Assembly (NCBI GenBank): GCA_938015595.1
Contig: CALLPI010000007.1
Coordinates: 62,001-126,000 of the forward strand
DNA: 64,000 nucleotides
Source of the DNA: an uncultured Saprospiraceae bacterium
GTDB lineage: Bacteria > Bacteroidota > Bacteroidia > Chitinophagales > Saprospiraceae
Direction of reading: 5' to 3'
In this document: one piece after another, positions 47,501 through 55,011 of the stretch
How positions within the stretch are numbered: the first letter of the stretch is position 1
Layout of the letters: each line of letters opens with the position of its first letter
Program-made: the position numbers and the translations under genes
The notes under the pieces: model-generated
Seen by the model: the letters and a program-made list of their open reading frames with translations, nothing else
Databases searched by the model: none
Told to the model about the DNA's origin: nothing

Positions 47501-49740
47501 GCTCCTGTAATGGAAGGATTAGGTACGGGAGCAGGGCTGAGCGTAAACGAAGCAGAAGCACTGCATCCTTGTGCATTAGTCACCGTGACGGAATAAGTAT
47601 TAGGCACATTGACGGTGACTTGAGCTGCATTAGCGCCATTAGACCAATTGTAGCTACTAAAACCAGCACCAGCATTCAGCGTAGCCGTCTGCCCTGGGCA
47701 TATTTGAGAAGGCCCTGAGATGTTGGGGTTAGGCGTTGGCGCCTGCACTACAGTAGCATTGGCTACTCCTGCACAGCCTTGGCTATTGGTCACCGTCACG
47801 CTGACTGGCCCAATCTGACTGATTACTGCAGTTTGGCCAGTGCTGCCATCTGACCATGAATAGGAGGCATAAGGCCCTCCGGCGTTCAGCACGGCATTTT
47901 GGCCAGGACATACTGTGAGATTACCCGATATAGCTGGCGTCGGCGTAGTTGCTAATGCAATGTTAAATGAAGCTGTGGCGCTGCATCCCTGGGCATTGGT
48001 GACTGTCACGGAATATGTGCCTGGTTGATCCACTGTGATGCTCTGACCACCTTGACCATTCGACCATTGATACGAACTGTAGGAAGGCTGTACCATGAGA
48101 TTGCTTTGTGCACCTGGGCATATCGTACTGGCTCCTTGAATAATAGGCTGCGCGATGTTCAAAGAGGTAACTGTAATGCTATTCGTTCCGATACATCCTT
48201 CCGAATTGGTAGCTGTAAGTGAATACACTCCTGGCCCAGTGATCACAATACTGGAGGCACTGCTCCCTGTGGACCACTGAAAATTGCTGTATCCGGGCTC
48301 AGCAGAAAGCGTAAGCGTACTGTTGGGGCATATCTGGTTGTTGCCCAAAATCCCGGGCACAGGCGCTGGCGCGGTGGTAACTGTATATTGTGCCGAATTG
48401 GAGCAGCCGTTGGCATCTGTAACTGTAACGAAGTAAAAACCCGGTTGCGTTATTGTAGTAGTGGGCGAGGTGCTTCCCGTGCTCCACTGGTAGCTATTGA
48501 ACCCTGCACCTGCGCTGAGCGTGGCTGTTCCGCCGAGGCATACGTCAGATGGGCCAGTAATCTGTACAAATGGTGGTGGAAAGGCATTCAGCGTAAAACT
48601 GCTGCTACTAGGGCACCCATTGGCATCGGTAACCGTCACCGTGTAAGTCCCAGGCGTACTCACTACAATAGTAGGGCTGCTACCACCTGGTGGCGAAGCC
48701 CAGGCGTAGCTATTGTAGGTACCCGATACTGTTAGTACAGCCGTACTCTGGCCAGTACAAAGCCCCGGTGGGCCATTGATAACTGGTGGTGGTGGCGGTG
48801 CCACGGACATACTTATGCTGGTGCTCTGCACACATGGGCCAGAAGTGACAGTCAAGTTGAGAGTAAGCGTACCCGAAAAACCAGCGGGGATATTCACGGT
48901 GGGATTAGGAGAAGTCGTGCTTGAAAGAAAACTTGCATTAGGGCCACTCCAGGCGTAGGTGACAGTTGGTGCCGGGTTGCCAGTCACACTAGTGGTAATC
49001 CCTACCGTACCACCAGGGCAAGCTACAGTATTGTTAAAAGAAGCGTTCACGCTCATAGCCGGGCAGTTGGGTATGCAACTACCATCATCTACATTGGCGT
49101 TAGGGTTGTAGTTGGGTGAGTTGGGGTTAGTACAACCGCATACAACAGGGTTAGGGTACATAAAAGTCACATCGGCGGCTACGCCTACGTCGGCACCTGC
49201 ATGGTCGGCAATGCATACCTGAGCAGTAATATTTCCTGGAGGACAACTAGACCAAAGCTGCGCAAAGGAACTCACTGTGCTTACGCCGCAGGAGTTATCA
49301 GCAGTGACCCCGTAGTTGCCTCCTGTCAAAGCTATACCATTCTCAGGGTCAGGGCCACCACCATCAGAAAAAGTCACCAGCACGGGGTTGCCTGGCGTAC
49401 CAATATCATTAGAATTGCCACATGGACATCCTCCTGCACAACTGCCAACAACCCCTGGCCTGTTAAGCACCATAAGTGTCTGGCCACAAGCTATAATAAA
49501 GATGCTAAGGTCTCCCTGCCAGGTATGCTGCAGGTTCATCGACAGCCCCGTAGGTAGCCCCGTAATGGATGGGTTAAAACTAAAAGTTGTACAATAAGCC
49601 GTAGCGGGGTTGCCATTTACTGGCGTAGAAGCATCTGGCAATGGAATAGTAGGATTGGTGCACTGCGCCTGGGAGGTCAACGGAAATGCCCACCAGCACG
49701 CCATTAAGAGCGCGCCCAATGCAAATAGCTGTCTTTTCAT
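41530..49740 (-). CDS. giant surface protein with 26 tandem Ig-like repeats and T9SS type B (CHU_C) sorting domain
   Basis: 2736 residues. Signal peptide 1-26 (ends TSQAQ). About 35-195: P-domain-like module (NLQHTWQGDLSIFI) and a CTNPNSPNYNP...DDGSC motif. About 205-319: Pro-rich beta module. Residues 320-2145: 26 repeats of about 70 residues, consensus P-x-I-x-G-x4-C-x-G-x3-T-L ... YxWSNG ... GxYxVTVTDANGC. Residues about 2146-2479: four repeats of about 84 residues (AGxxxxLTC ... ). Then a SprB-type repeat (NPTCFGDADGSILIGGITGG) and, from about 2645, the gliding-motility-associated C-terminal domain (FVPTAFSPNNDGTNDRL, VFNRWGESTFEV, YNSNVFVWYAEV). It is expected to be exported by T9SS and act as a cell-surface adhesin or matrix protein, by analogy with SprB; this is inference. 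The start is at M13 of the longest frame. Confidence 0.9.
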   Translation of the reverse strand: MKRQLFALGALLMACWWAFPLTSQAQCTNPTIPLPDASTPVNGNPATAYCTTFSFNPSITGLPTGLSMNLQHTWQGDLSIFIIACGQTLMVLNRPGVVGSCAGGCPCGNSNDIGTPGNPVLVTFSDGGGPDPENGIALTGGNYGVTADNSCGVSTVSSFAQLWSSCPPGNITAQVCIADHAGADVGVAADVTFMYPNPVVCGCTNPNSPNYNPNANVDDGSCIPNCPAMSVNASFNNTVACPGGTVGITTSVTGNPAPTVTYAWSGPNASFLSSTTSPNPTVNIPAGFSGTLTLNLTVTSGPCVQSTSISMSVAPPPPPVINGPPGLCTGQSTAVLTVSGTYNSYAWASPPGGSSPTIVVSTPGTYTVTVTDANGCPSSSSFTLNAFPPPFVQITGPSDVCLGGTATLSAGAGFNSYQWSTGSTSPTTTITQPGFYFVTVTDANGCSNSAQYTVTTAPAPVPGILGNNQICPNSTLTLSAEPGYSNFQWSTGSSASSIVITGPGVYSLTATNSEGCIGTNSITVTSLNIAQPIIQGASTICPGAQSNLMVQPSYSSYQWSNGQGGQSITVDQPGTYSVTVTNAQGCSATASFNIALATTPTPAISGNLTVCPGQNAVLNAGGPYASYSWSDGSTGQTAVISQIGPVSVTVTNSQGCAGVANATVVQAPTPNPNISGPSQICPGQTATLNAGAGFSSYNWSNGANAAQVTVNVPNTYSVTVTNAQGCSASASFTLSPAPVPNPSITGALTICQGASTTLSTEAGFGTYAWSSGGNGPSISVSTAGTYTVTVTNSAGCSSTASAVLMVNANPNPVISGSASFCPGGSTMLVAVGNFSAYSWSTGAQSPSITASTAGAYTLTVTDANGCTGSTSINVQQLPSPVPQITGSTSFCVGTSTTLDAGAGYVTYQWSDGGGNGQTATFFATGTYSVTVSDTNGCTGSSSVTVNELPAVTVSITGAMTLCTGQSSALLSASAGFATYAWSDGQTAQQISVNAGGVYQVTATDSNGCSGTASATVIANAPPSVSISGALQYCQGASTVLTATAGLSSYQWSNGASGVSITVGSPGTYTVVVTDANGCSAQAAVSVVQNPNPTPQISGSNQFCAGGQTTLTATGGNFSSYLWSTSSTQSSITVSNQGNYSVTVTDANGCSASAARSVVQVPLPTPQISGSLAICQGQSTTLGATGGSFASFAWTGGDTTSQITVSSGGVYSLTVTDANGCSASTSATVTVNALPVFSIEGTPAFCAGASTLLSAPVGFAAYIWSNNSSSNAVTINMPGSYSVTVTDANGCSSSQSISVIQNANPSLAISGVLQFCTGASTVLSASISNVSYQWSNGQTTPAITVSTPGNYGLTVTDANGCSSSTVATVVQIPMPQPAIFGALQFCAGSSTTLSGSAGFAAYRWSDNTTDQQVVVNTPGVYGLTVTDANGCTGTASATVAMNPLPVFNIEGNPAFCAGASTSLNVAPAFSAYSWSTGATTSGISINTPGNYAVTVTDANGCSASRTQQVVQHTNPTLAITGVLQICIGGSTVLNASIANVSYQWSNNQTTSAIQVSAAGNYSLTVTDANGCSDSASVIVTQVPQLQPVISGVLFFCAGTSTTLDGGNGYATYRWSNNANTQQLTVSTPGTYGLTVTDANGCSGQASVDVTERPLPSPQITGALQYCQGGSTTLSSSTAFQSYQWSTGATAQSITLSTPGTVRLTVTDAFGCSGAASVSVVEHPLVFPSITGNLSFCQGLQTILDAGAGFVTYQWSNNANTPSITVTSGGSYAVTVIDANGCVTNGSVSVTEFPVIPPQITGTFTFCTGQSVVLDAGAGYAAYQWSNSANGRTISISQGGFYSVTATDSNGCASSSGVQVTQHPLPDVQIGGSASFCVGGFTTLNAGNGFAQYLWSNGSTAPTIQISQPGVVSVTVTDSNGCVNSDDITIIQDTELSPQINGNLQFCPGTQTTLDAGSGYTTYQWSNNANTQSITVTQPGAYSVTVTDAFGCLGSGTVQVELFPQPQLQIAGTPSFCAGASTTLSSATPFSAYRWSTGAIQPQITVSAPGLYVLTVTDANGCSAVASQAVQEFPLPVFSISGANFFCTGGSTTISVPANFTAYGWSNAQTTPSITVNTPGTYVVTVTNNFGCVASHSVQIAQIPLPIADAGPARELTCNEPVTILGGSATSQGAAYVYHWAGPGITASNENLRQPQVNQAGAYSLVVTDSIHGCVSSPANTFVADLTALPTVVVAALDTLDCVTPAVVISGAGSSTGADIAYQWLGANQTPIAGANTMNYTATQPGQYTLRVRNTYTGCISERTAVVLQDVEIPAAEAGTPRHLTCIVTSDVLNGAGSATGNTITYQWTTQDGGIVSEANTLMPTVNRPGLYILRVTNQRNGCSNTDTVQVTQDITPPLANAGQDREIDCLNPSVRIDGTGSSNGAGVRYEWTRNGESSLVSTDLSFEVTIPGTYTLRVINLQNGCSASDVMVVSENSERPRALNVITDNPTCFGDADGSILIGGITGGTPPYLYSINGGPFRAQTFYPNLSGGNYRIVVQDATGCELVLDTNLREGNALVLDLGPDQFIRLGQHARIEAQYNIPQNEVRLFRWTSADTLPCLDCAVLDLRPFITTTYAAELVDTNGCRISDQVTIYVEKPFEIFVPTAFSPNNDGTNDRLLVFAGEDVEYIQAFQVFNRWGESTFEVYNFPPNDPTYGWDGSDRSRLYNSNVFVWYAEVRFIDGTVKLFKGDVTLMR
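42304..43305 (-). repeat. four tandem ~84-codon repeats in the giant gene
   Basis: 1002 bases encoding four modules of about 83-84 residues, each opening AxAGxxRxLTC or similar and containing GxGSxTGxxxxYxW and GxYxLRVxNxxNGC. They differ in length and spacing from the 26 upstream repeats and form a stalk nearer the sorting domain. Confidence 0.85.
43306..48783 (-). repeat. 26 tandem ~70-codon repeats in the giant gene
   Basis: 5478 bases encoding 26 consecutive modules (mean 70.2 residues). Every module keeps one early Cys, a YxW core, and a late GC; VTVTDANGC or a close variant recurs in most. The two Cys per module could form a disulfide in each Ig-like unit. DNA copies are clearly diverged, so recent slippage is not evident. 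Confidence 0.9.
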
Positions 49741-49980
49741 GTTGAATGCCAATATTGAAAAAGCTGAGTAAAACATGTTTTTTATTTGTCAATGACCGCT
49801 TGTATCAAAATATGCCTTTCTACCCCGCGATACCGTGCGTTATACACTGCCACAGGGTTCGAGCTTTACAGGAAGAATAGGTTTTGTCACACAGCAGCTC
49901 CGAATTAAAGCGCCTAAAAAACAGCAGAATAGCGCGATATCGGAACAAAATTTTTCGCGTCGCCACTAGCTGTACATATG

Positions 49981-49988
49981 CAAAGTTA
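49981..49988 (-). promoter_or_regulatory. -7 box TAACTTTG upstream of the giant gene
   Basis: Exact TAnnTTTG on the minus strand. It would give a leader of about 235 bases before the start at 49740, long enough to hold regulatory RNA structure. It lies 29 bases from the divergent cytochrome start. Confidence 0.4.
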
Positions 49989-50016
49989 CGTTATCTTGTA
50001 CGATAAATATGTAAAA

Positions 50017-51153
50017 ATGAGGCTGTATTTTGATTTAACCTATTTTCGTGAAAGGCCGCTTCTTTTTTTAGGGAGGTCGGTATGCGGTTTGTTGACTTTT
50101 TATCTTCTGGCGTCATCCTGCAACCGATCACCTTCTGAAACACTTCCTCCCAAGCTCGATTTTTCGGCTATACCCTACGACAAACTATCCCAATACGGTC
50201 TGTTTCGCGGCCCTATTGCCAACCTCCAGCCGGCCGAAGGCGTATTGCCCTATGCCCCTCGCACTCCCTTGTTTTCAGACTATGCCCACAAAGTACGCTT
50301 TGTATGGATGCCGGCCGGCGCACAAGCCGTTGCAGACTCCAACGGATATATTCAATTTCCGGAGCATACCATACTGGCTAAGCACTTCTACTATGTGACC
50401 GACGAAAGCGATCCTGCATCTGCTGACCGCCAGCACATAGAAACCCGCCTGCTCATTCGCCGCAACCAGGTATGGGAGGCGTACACCTACGAGTGGAACG
50501 ACAAAGGCACAGAAGCCTGGCTCATGCAGGTGGGCAACATCAAGCCTGTAAACTGGAAGGCCGCCGATGGAGCATCCATGGCTATTGAATACGTAATTCC
50601 GAACAAAAACCAATGCAAAAGTTGCCACAACAGCCATAATATCTTACAGCCCATCGGCACAAAAGTGCGCAACCTCAACTTTGAGTTTACTTATCCCGAT
50701 GGAAGCGTCGTCAACCAATTACTCGAATGGTCACAACGCGGCTACCTCGCTGCAGCACGGGAATCCGTGGCCAAGCATCCAGCCATTGCACAGTGGGATG
50801 CCCCCCAAACTGGTTCTCTAGCCGAGCGTGCTGCCGCCTACCTGGATGCCAACTGCGGCCACTGCCACCGACCAGAAGGGTCAGCTAACACGACTGGCAC
50901 CTATCTGCATTGGGAAGAAACTTCGCTCCACCGCCGAGGACTATTCAAAAGCCCCGTAGCTGCCGGCAAGGGCTCAGGCGGACGCCAATACGGCATTGTA
51001 CCCGGCCAACCAGAAGCCTCCATACTTTTGTACCGAATGGAGTCCAACGATCCTGGCATCATGATGCCGGAACTGGGCCGTACAGCGCTCCATAAAGAAG
51101 GGATAACCCTGATAAGAGATTGGATAGCGAGTCTTCCTGAGGGTGGCCAGTGA
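50017..51153 (+). CDS. SO2930/HNE_0200-type di-heme cytochrome c-like lipoprotein
   Basis: 378 residues. N-terminal hydrophobic segment with lipobox-like LLASSC (Cys about 35), so an outer-membrane or periplasmic lipoprotein. Two heme-binding CxxCH motifs: CKSCHN (mid-protein) and CGHCHRPEG (about residue 278). The pattern SDYAHKVRFVWMP ... FPEHTILAKHFYY and the C-terminal NDPGIMMPELGRT match a family of conserved hypothetical cytochromes often next to parallel-beta-helix proteins. None is adjacent here. The electron-transfer partner is unknown. The start at 50017 is chosen at the signal peptide. Confidence 0.85.
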   Translation: MRLYFDLTYFRERPLLFLGRSVCGLLTFYLLASSCNRSPSETLPPKLDFSAIPYDKLSQYGLFRGPIANLQPAEGVLPYAPRTPLFSDYAHKVRFVWMPAGAQAVADSNGYIQFPEHTILAKHFYYVTDESDPASADRQHIETRLLIRRNQVWEAYTYEWNDKGTEAWLMQVGNIKPVNWKAADGASMAIEYVIPNKNQCKSCHNSHNILQPIGTKVRNLNFEFTYPDGSVVNQLLEWSQRGYLAAARESVAKHPAIAQWDAPQTGSLAERAAAYLDANCGHCHRPEGSANTTGTYLHWEETSLHRRGLFKSPVAAGKGSGGRQYGIVPGQPEASILLYRMESNDPGIMMPELGRTALHKEGITLIRDWIASLPEGGQ

Positions 51154-51185
51154 ATGAGTCGGCACAGCGACAGGTAAAAAGAAAA

Positions 51186-51246
51186 CAGGCAGTTCCGCGT
51201 CGTAACTGTAACAAAAATCTCGTGAGTGTAAGGCCGGAACTGCCTG
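51186..51246. repeat. perfect 12-bp inverted repeat between convergent genes
   Basis: CAGGCAGTTCCG (51186-51197) and CGGAACTGCCTG (51235-51246) flank a 37-base loop in the 185-base gap between the cytochrome and thiolase stops. It could form a long hairpin in both transcripts; no T-tract follows on either side, so it is not a canonical intrinsic terminator. Confidence 0.65.
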
Positions 51247-51338
51247 CACCTAAACGCCTATATCATCAAACTACTTTTTATACGTGCAGTCATGTGCATA
51301 CGCTGCCTGGAAGTGTCAAAATATCTTTCAGCGCCGGC

Positions 51339-52517
51339 TTACAATGCCTCTATGATCAGAGCAGATGCACCGCCGCCACCGTTGCATATGGCAGCCAGGC
51401 CATACTTACCTTTGTGCTGATGCAGCGCGTTGTTGAGCGTCGTCACGATGCGCGCACCCGAGGCCCCCAGTGGATGCCCTAACGATACTGCACCGCCAAA
51501 TACATTGACCTTGTCGGGATTGACCTCTAAAAGTTTATTAAAAACCAGCGTTACCACGGCAAAAGCCTCATTTACTTCCACAAAATCCATATCTTGCATG
51601 CGCAGGCCGGCACGCTTGAGCGCTTTGGGTGCAGCCAGCGTAGGCGCCGTAGTAAACCAGGCCGGTTCCTGTTCTGCATCTGCAAATGACACTATACGAG
51701 CCAGTGGTTTGAGATTCAATTCTTTGAGCTTGGCCTCGCTCACCAAGACCAGCGCCGCTGCGCCGTCGTTGATGGTAGAGGCGTTGGCAGCCGTTACCGT
51801 GCCATTAGGCGTGAAGGCAGGGCGCAACTCCGATATTTTGGCAAAGTTTACTTTTTTGTACTCCTCGTCTTCCGTCACAAGAATAGAGTCGCCTTTGCGC
51901 TGTGGTATCTCTACCGGTATAATTTCTTCCTGAAACTTGCCCTCCTGGGTGGCTTTGGCCGAAAGGGTGTAAGAACGAATCGCAAACTCGTCCTGTTCCT
52001 GGCGAGTGATACCATATCGCTCTGCCGTGCGGTCGGCAAATACGCCCATGGCATTTTGGTCGTACGCATCCAGCAGCCCATCGCGCGAGAGGCCGTCCAC
52101 AATTTCGCCATTGCCGTATTTATAGCCAAAGCGCGCTTTAGGGATGTAAAACGGAATCATGCTCATGTTCTCCATGCCGCCAGCTACCACTACGTCTGCA
52201 AAGCCCAGCATAATGTCCTGGGCAGCCAGCATGATAGATTTTGTACCCGATGCGCACACTTTGTTTACCGTAGTGCATTGCACCGACTTGGGCAGCCCGG
52301 CATAAATGGCTGCCTGGCGCGCCGGTGCTTGCCCCAGGTTGGCCGATACCACATTGCCAAAATACACAGCCTCTACCAGCTCGGTAGGTACACCTGCCTT
52401 GGCCAATGCGCCTTTGATGGCAGTTGCACCCAGCTGAGTGGCCGGTGTCTCGGACAATACCCCCCCGAAACTACCGATGGGCGTGCGCACAGCTGAAACG
52501 ATATACGCTTGGTTCAT
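51339..52517 (-). CDS. acetyl-CoA C-acetyltransferase (thiolase)
   Basis: Condenses two acetyl-CoA to acetoacetyl-CoA or carries out the reverse thiolysis; 392 residues, normal length. Nucleophile Cys88 in VNKVCASGTKS; GGMENMSMIP; NEAFAVV; His in GGAVSLGHPLGASGARI; second Cys in AICNGGGGASA. Cytoplasmic. It is divergently arranged with a FabG-type reductase that could reduce acetoacetyl-CoA, the first two steps of PHB synthesis, but no PHB synthase is in the window. The upstream element at 52552-52568 is shared with another gene of the window. Confidence 0.95.
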   Translation of the reverse strand: MNQAYIVSAVRTPIGSFGGVLSETPATQLGATAIKGALAKAGVPTELVEAVYFGNVVSANLGQAPARQAAIYAGLPKSVQCTTVNKVCASGTKSIMLAAQDIMLGFADVVVAGGMENMSMIPFYIPKARFGYKYGNGEIVDGLSRDGLLDAYDQNAMGVFADRTAERYGITRQEQDEFAIRSYTLSAKATQEGKFQEEIIPVEIPQRKGDSILVTEDEEYKKVNFAKISELRPAFTPNGTVTAANASTINDGAAALVLVSEAKLKELNLKPLARIVSFADAEQEPAWFTTAPTLAAPKALKRAGLRMQDMDFVEVNEAFAVVTLVFNKLLEVNPDKVNVFGGAVSLGHPLGASGARIVTTLNNALHQHKGKYGLAAICNGGGGASALIIEAL

Positions 52518-52551
52518 TGGTTAGATTTTTTGATGTGATGGATTGAGCGCA

Positions 52552-52568
52552 TAAAGTTACGGCCATTT
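52552..52568 (-). promoter_or_regulatory. 17-bp element shared with 57004-57020, containing TAACTTTA
   Basis: On the minus strand it reads AAATGGCCGTAACTTTA. The last eight bases are a one-mismatch -7 box, 34 bases upstream of the thiolase start. An identical 17-mer precedes the lamin-tail gene. Confidence 0.5.
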
Positions 52569-52726
52569 GTGGCAAACTGCAACCCTGTTTGAAAAGTCAG
52601 GGGCGCAAGAATAGCCGCTTAAAAAGTTGATAACCAGAAGAAATAGCATTTATTTATCAGCTCTGAAGCCTCTAGTCGCCCCCCTTTCCTGCGACTAAGT
52701 ATACTTATATTGATGCGGACATTAAC

Positions 52727-52734
52727 TATTTTTG
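52727..52734 (+). promoter_or_regulatory. -7 box TATTTTTG for the FabG-type reductase
   Basis: Exact TAnnTTTG 17 bases before the ATG at 52752. Confidence 0.5.
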
Positions 52735-52751
52735 AGCAAAAATTGTGCATC

Positions 52752-53480
52752 ATGAAACGACTAAACGAAAAAGTAGCTGTCATCACAGGCGGTGCCGCTG
52801 GCATTGGCAAGGCTGTAGCAGAGGTATTTGCTGCTGAAGGTGCTCACATTGCCATCTGGGACTGGAATGAAGAATTAGGGCAAGCCACCGCCCAGGCTGT
52901 GGGAGGGAAGTTTTACAAGGTGAACACCGCCGACCTGGGCATGGTAGAAGCAGCTACCCAACAAACCATAGCCGACTTTGGCCGCATTGACATCCTGATC
53001 AACAACGCTGGCATACTCCGCGATGCCACCCTCATGAAAATTACCGCCGAGCAATGGCAGCAAGTCATTGATGTAAACCTTACCGGCGTCTTCAATTGCA
53101 CCAAAGCCGTAGCTCCACACATGACAGCAAAAGGCTACGGCCGCATCGTAAACGCATCCTCCGTAGTGGGGCTTTATGGCAATTTTGGCCAGACCAACTA
53201 CGTAGCCACCAAGGCTGGCGTCATCGGCATGACCAAAGTATGGGCGCGGGAACTGGGGCGCAAGGGCATCACTGTAAACGCCGTTGCACCAGGGTTCATT
53301 GGCACGGAAATGATCCAGGCCATGCCCGAAAAAGTCATTCAGATGATGAACGACAAAACACCGCTAGGCCGCATCGGCACGCCGGAAGAAGTAGCTAAAG
53401 CCTACCTGTTCCTCGCTTCTGACGATGCTTCCTATGTGAACGGTGCCGTACTCAGCGTAGATGGTGGCGTGACGATATGA
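52752..53480 (+). CDS. 3-oxoacyl-ACP / acetoacetyl-CoA reductase (FabG/PhaB-type SDR)
   Basis: NADPH-dependent reductase, 242 residues. TGGAAGIG (12-19), NNAG (84-87), catalytic Ser137, Tyr150 and Lys154, and APGFIGTEM. The length and C-terminal VNGAVLSVDGGVTI are typical of FabG and PhaB. FabG (fatty-acid elongation) and PhaB (acetoacetyl-CoA) cannot be separated by motif; the divergent thiolase favours acetoacetyl-CoA, which is inference. The start at 52752 follows directly after the -7 box; a longer frame from 52710 would contain that box. Confidence 0.93.
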   Translation: MKRLNEKVAVITGGAAGIGKAVAEVFAAEGAHIAIWDWNEELGQATAQAVGGKFYKVNTADLGMVEAATQQTIADFGRIDILINNAGILRDATLMKITAEQWQQVIDVNLTGVFNCTKAVAPHMTAKGYGRIVNASSVVGLYGNFGQTNYVATKAGVIGMTKVWARELGRKGITVNAVAPGFIGTEMIQAMPEKVIQMMNDKTPLGRIGTPEEVAKAYLFLASDDASYVNGAVLSVDGGVTI

Positions 53481-53522
53481 TGCAGTGCGCTATGGCGACG
53501 TGTATGGCTCGGATTTTGTACA

Positions 53523-53530
53523 TATCTTTG
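53523..53530 (+). promoter_or_regulatory. -7 box TATCTTTG for the 474-residue unknown gene
   Basis: Exact TAnnTTTG 57 bases before the ATG at 53587. Confidence 0.55.
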
Positions 53531-53586
53531 CGCTAAAGCAGCGCGTACAATTACCCAAACAGCCCTTGCGTAGCGCGAGATAATAC

Positions 53587-55011
53587 ATGAGAGAAAAACT
53601 GCAGAAATTCGCAACTTTTGCCGCAGGATTACTGCCACACGAGACGACTTACCTGATCTCCGTGCAGCAGTTTGAAGATGACGTCAAACTAGACATTCTC
53701 AAACTCGTACACGACAACGCCTCTAGGATAAAACTGCAAATGCCGTTTGATACCTCTATTGACAAGCGCAAGTACTCCAATCTGAAAACCTGGATTGAAA
53801 CCCGCCTAGCCGAAGTGGACGTGGACGAACGCTTTGACTGGCTCAGCCTTATGGAGCGCAAGATCATGACTGACTCCATTGAACCGGCTGAAGAAAAGGA
53901 ACTACTCAAAGCTATCCGCAGCTACGAAACACTCGACTTCTACTTTATGAAGTTTTTTGAGTTGGTGGAGTTTTACCGGCACTTCTTACTCATCCGCATG
54001 CGATATGCCCAGCACCAGGTCGCCAATGAGTTTCTCAAAAAATTTCGACAACAATACGAGGAGAGCAAGCGTGTATTTGAGCGCCTTCACGATGCCACCG
54101 AAGACATCGTAAACCAATACTCCAAAAACTCTGCACAGTCACTACACTGGAAAAACTGGCTCACGGAGGTCTTTTACAACGAGCAGTTAGATGGCCTCAA
54201 CCGCTACTATGCCTTCGTACGGCTCTCCTTTATCTACTTCAACTACCGAAACTACGAGAAACTGATAGAAAAATACGACTACATAGACCAGCTTTTCTCC
54301 CAGGGCATCTACTACTCGCGCCGACTGCTGCTCAACTACTACGGCAACCGACTGCTATTGCACTCCCGCCAACAAGAATATGACAAGGCCGAATTTTACG
54401 GCTATCTGTCTGTCCGACATAAAACTAGCGACTATATATTCTACGTCAATAATTTAGCAGCCGTGTTGATGCGCCAAAAGAAGCACGCTGAAGCCTTGCA
54501 ACTCATGCGCTCTGCCTATCCGGAAGTAAAAGCTACCCCCGGCATGCACAACCGCATTGGCTTTGTAGGCTTATATTTGCGATGCCTCAACCACAACAAC
54601 CAGCACCGCAGCGCCGAAAACTACGCCGAATCTTTCCTTTCTGTATATCGAAAAGAAGTGTTTGAATACCGTTGGCACACCTTTTTCTCTTCCTTCCTGG
54701 AGGCGCTACTCAAGCAAGAAAAATATACCAAGATCCTCAAAATAACACGCAAACACCAACTGCTAGAACGAGAAGCCCAATACCGCAAGCACGCCAATTA
54801 CATGCCTACCATATTGTGGTATCACGCCGTTTCAATGTACAAGGAGTCGCTCTGTACTAAAGACGAGCTTGAGCGAATACTCTATGAATCTTTGTTGAAG
54901 ATAGACAACATCGCAGAAAAAAAGCCCCGACTCTCAGAGCTTTTCGAAGAAGTCTATCCAGCTATTCCAGCCATTGTCAACCGATTGCGCGAGCGCTTGG
55001 CCTTAACCTGA
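53587..55011 (+). CDS. helical (TPR-like) protein of unknown function
   Basis: 474 residues, no signal peptide, no transmembrane helix. Almost entirely alpha-helical and rich in Tyr, Phe, Arg and Lys, with TPR-like pairs of helices in the second half (RLLLHSRQQEYDKAEFYGYL, AAVLMRQKKHAEALQLMRSA, EALLKQEKYTKILKITR). I recognise no enzyme motif. The layout is of an extended helical-repeat scaffold, probably cytoplasmic. Own promoter; its last nine bases overlap the end of the convergent 85-residue gene. Confidence 0.75.
   Translation: MREKLQKFATFAAGLLPHETTYLISVQQFEDDVKLDILKLVHDNASRIKLQMPFDTSIDKRKYSNLKTWIETRLAEVDVDERFDWLSLMERKIMTDSIEPAEEKELLKAIRSYETLDFYFMKFFELVEFYRHFLLIRMRYAQHQVANEFLKKFRQQYEESKRVFERLHDATEDIVNQYSKNSAQSLHWKNWLTEVFYNEQLDGLNRYYAFVRLSFIYFNYRNYEKLIEKYDYIDQLFSQGIYYSRRLLLNYYGNRLLLHSRQQEYDKAEFYGYLSVRHKTSDYIFYVNNLAAVLMRQKKHAEALQLMRSAYPEVKATPGMHNRIGFVGLYLRCLNHNNQHRSAENYAESFLSVYRKEVFEYRWHTFFSSFLEALLKQEKYTKILKITRKHQLLEREAQYRKHANYMPTILWYHAVSMYKESLCTKDELERILYESLLKIDNIAEKKPRLSELFEEVYPAIPAIVNRLRERLALT

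Noticed and set aside
43306-48783. Regular repeats considered as a CRISPR array or satellite
   Set aside because: The period is about 210 bases, copies are diverged, and the reading frame is continuous through all of them, so these are protein-domain repeats.
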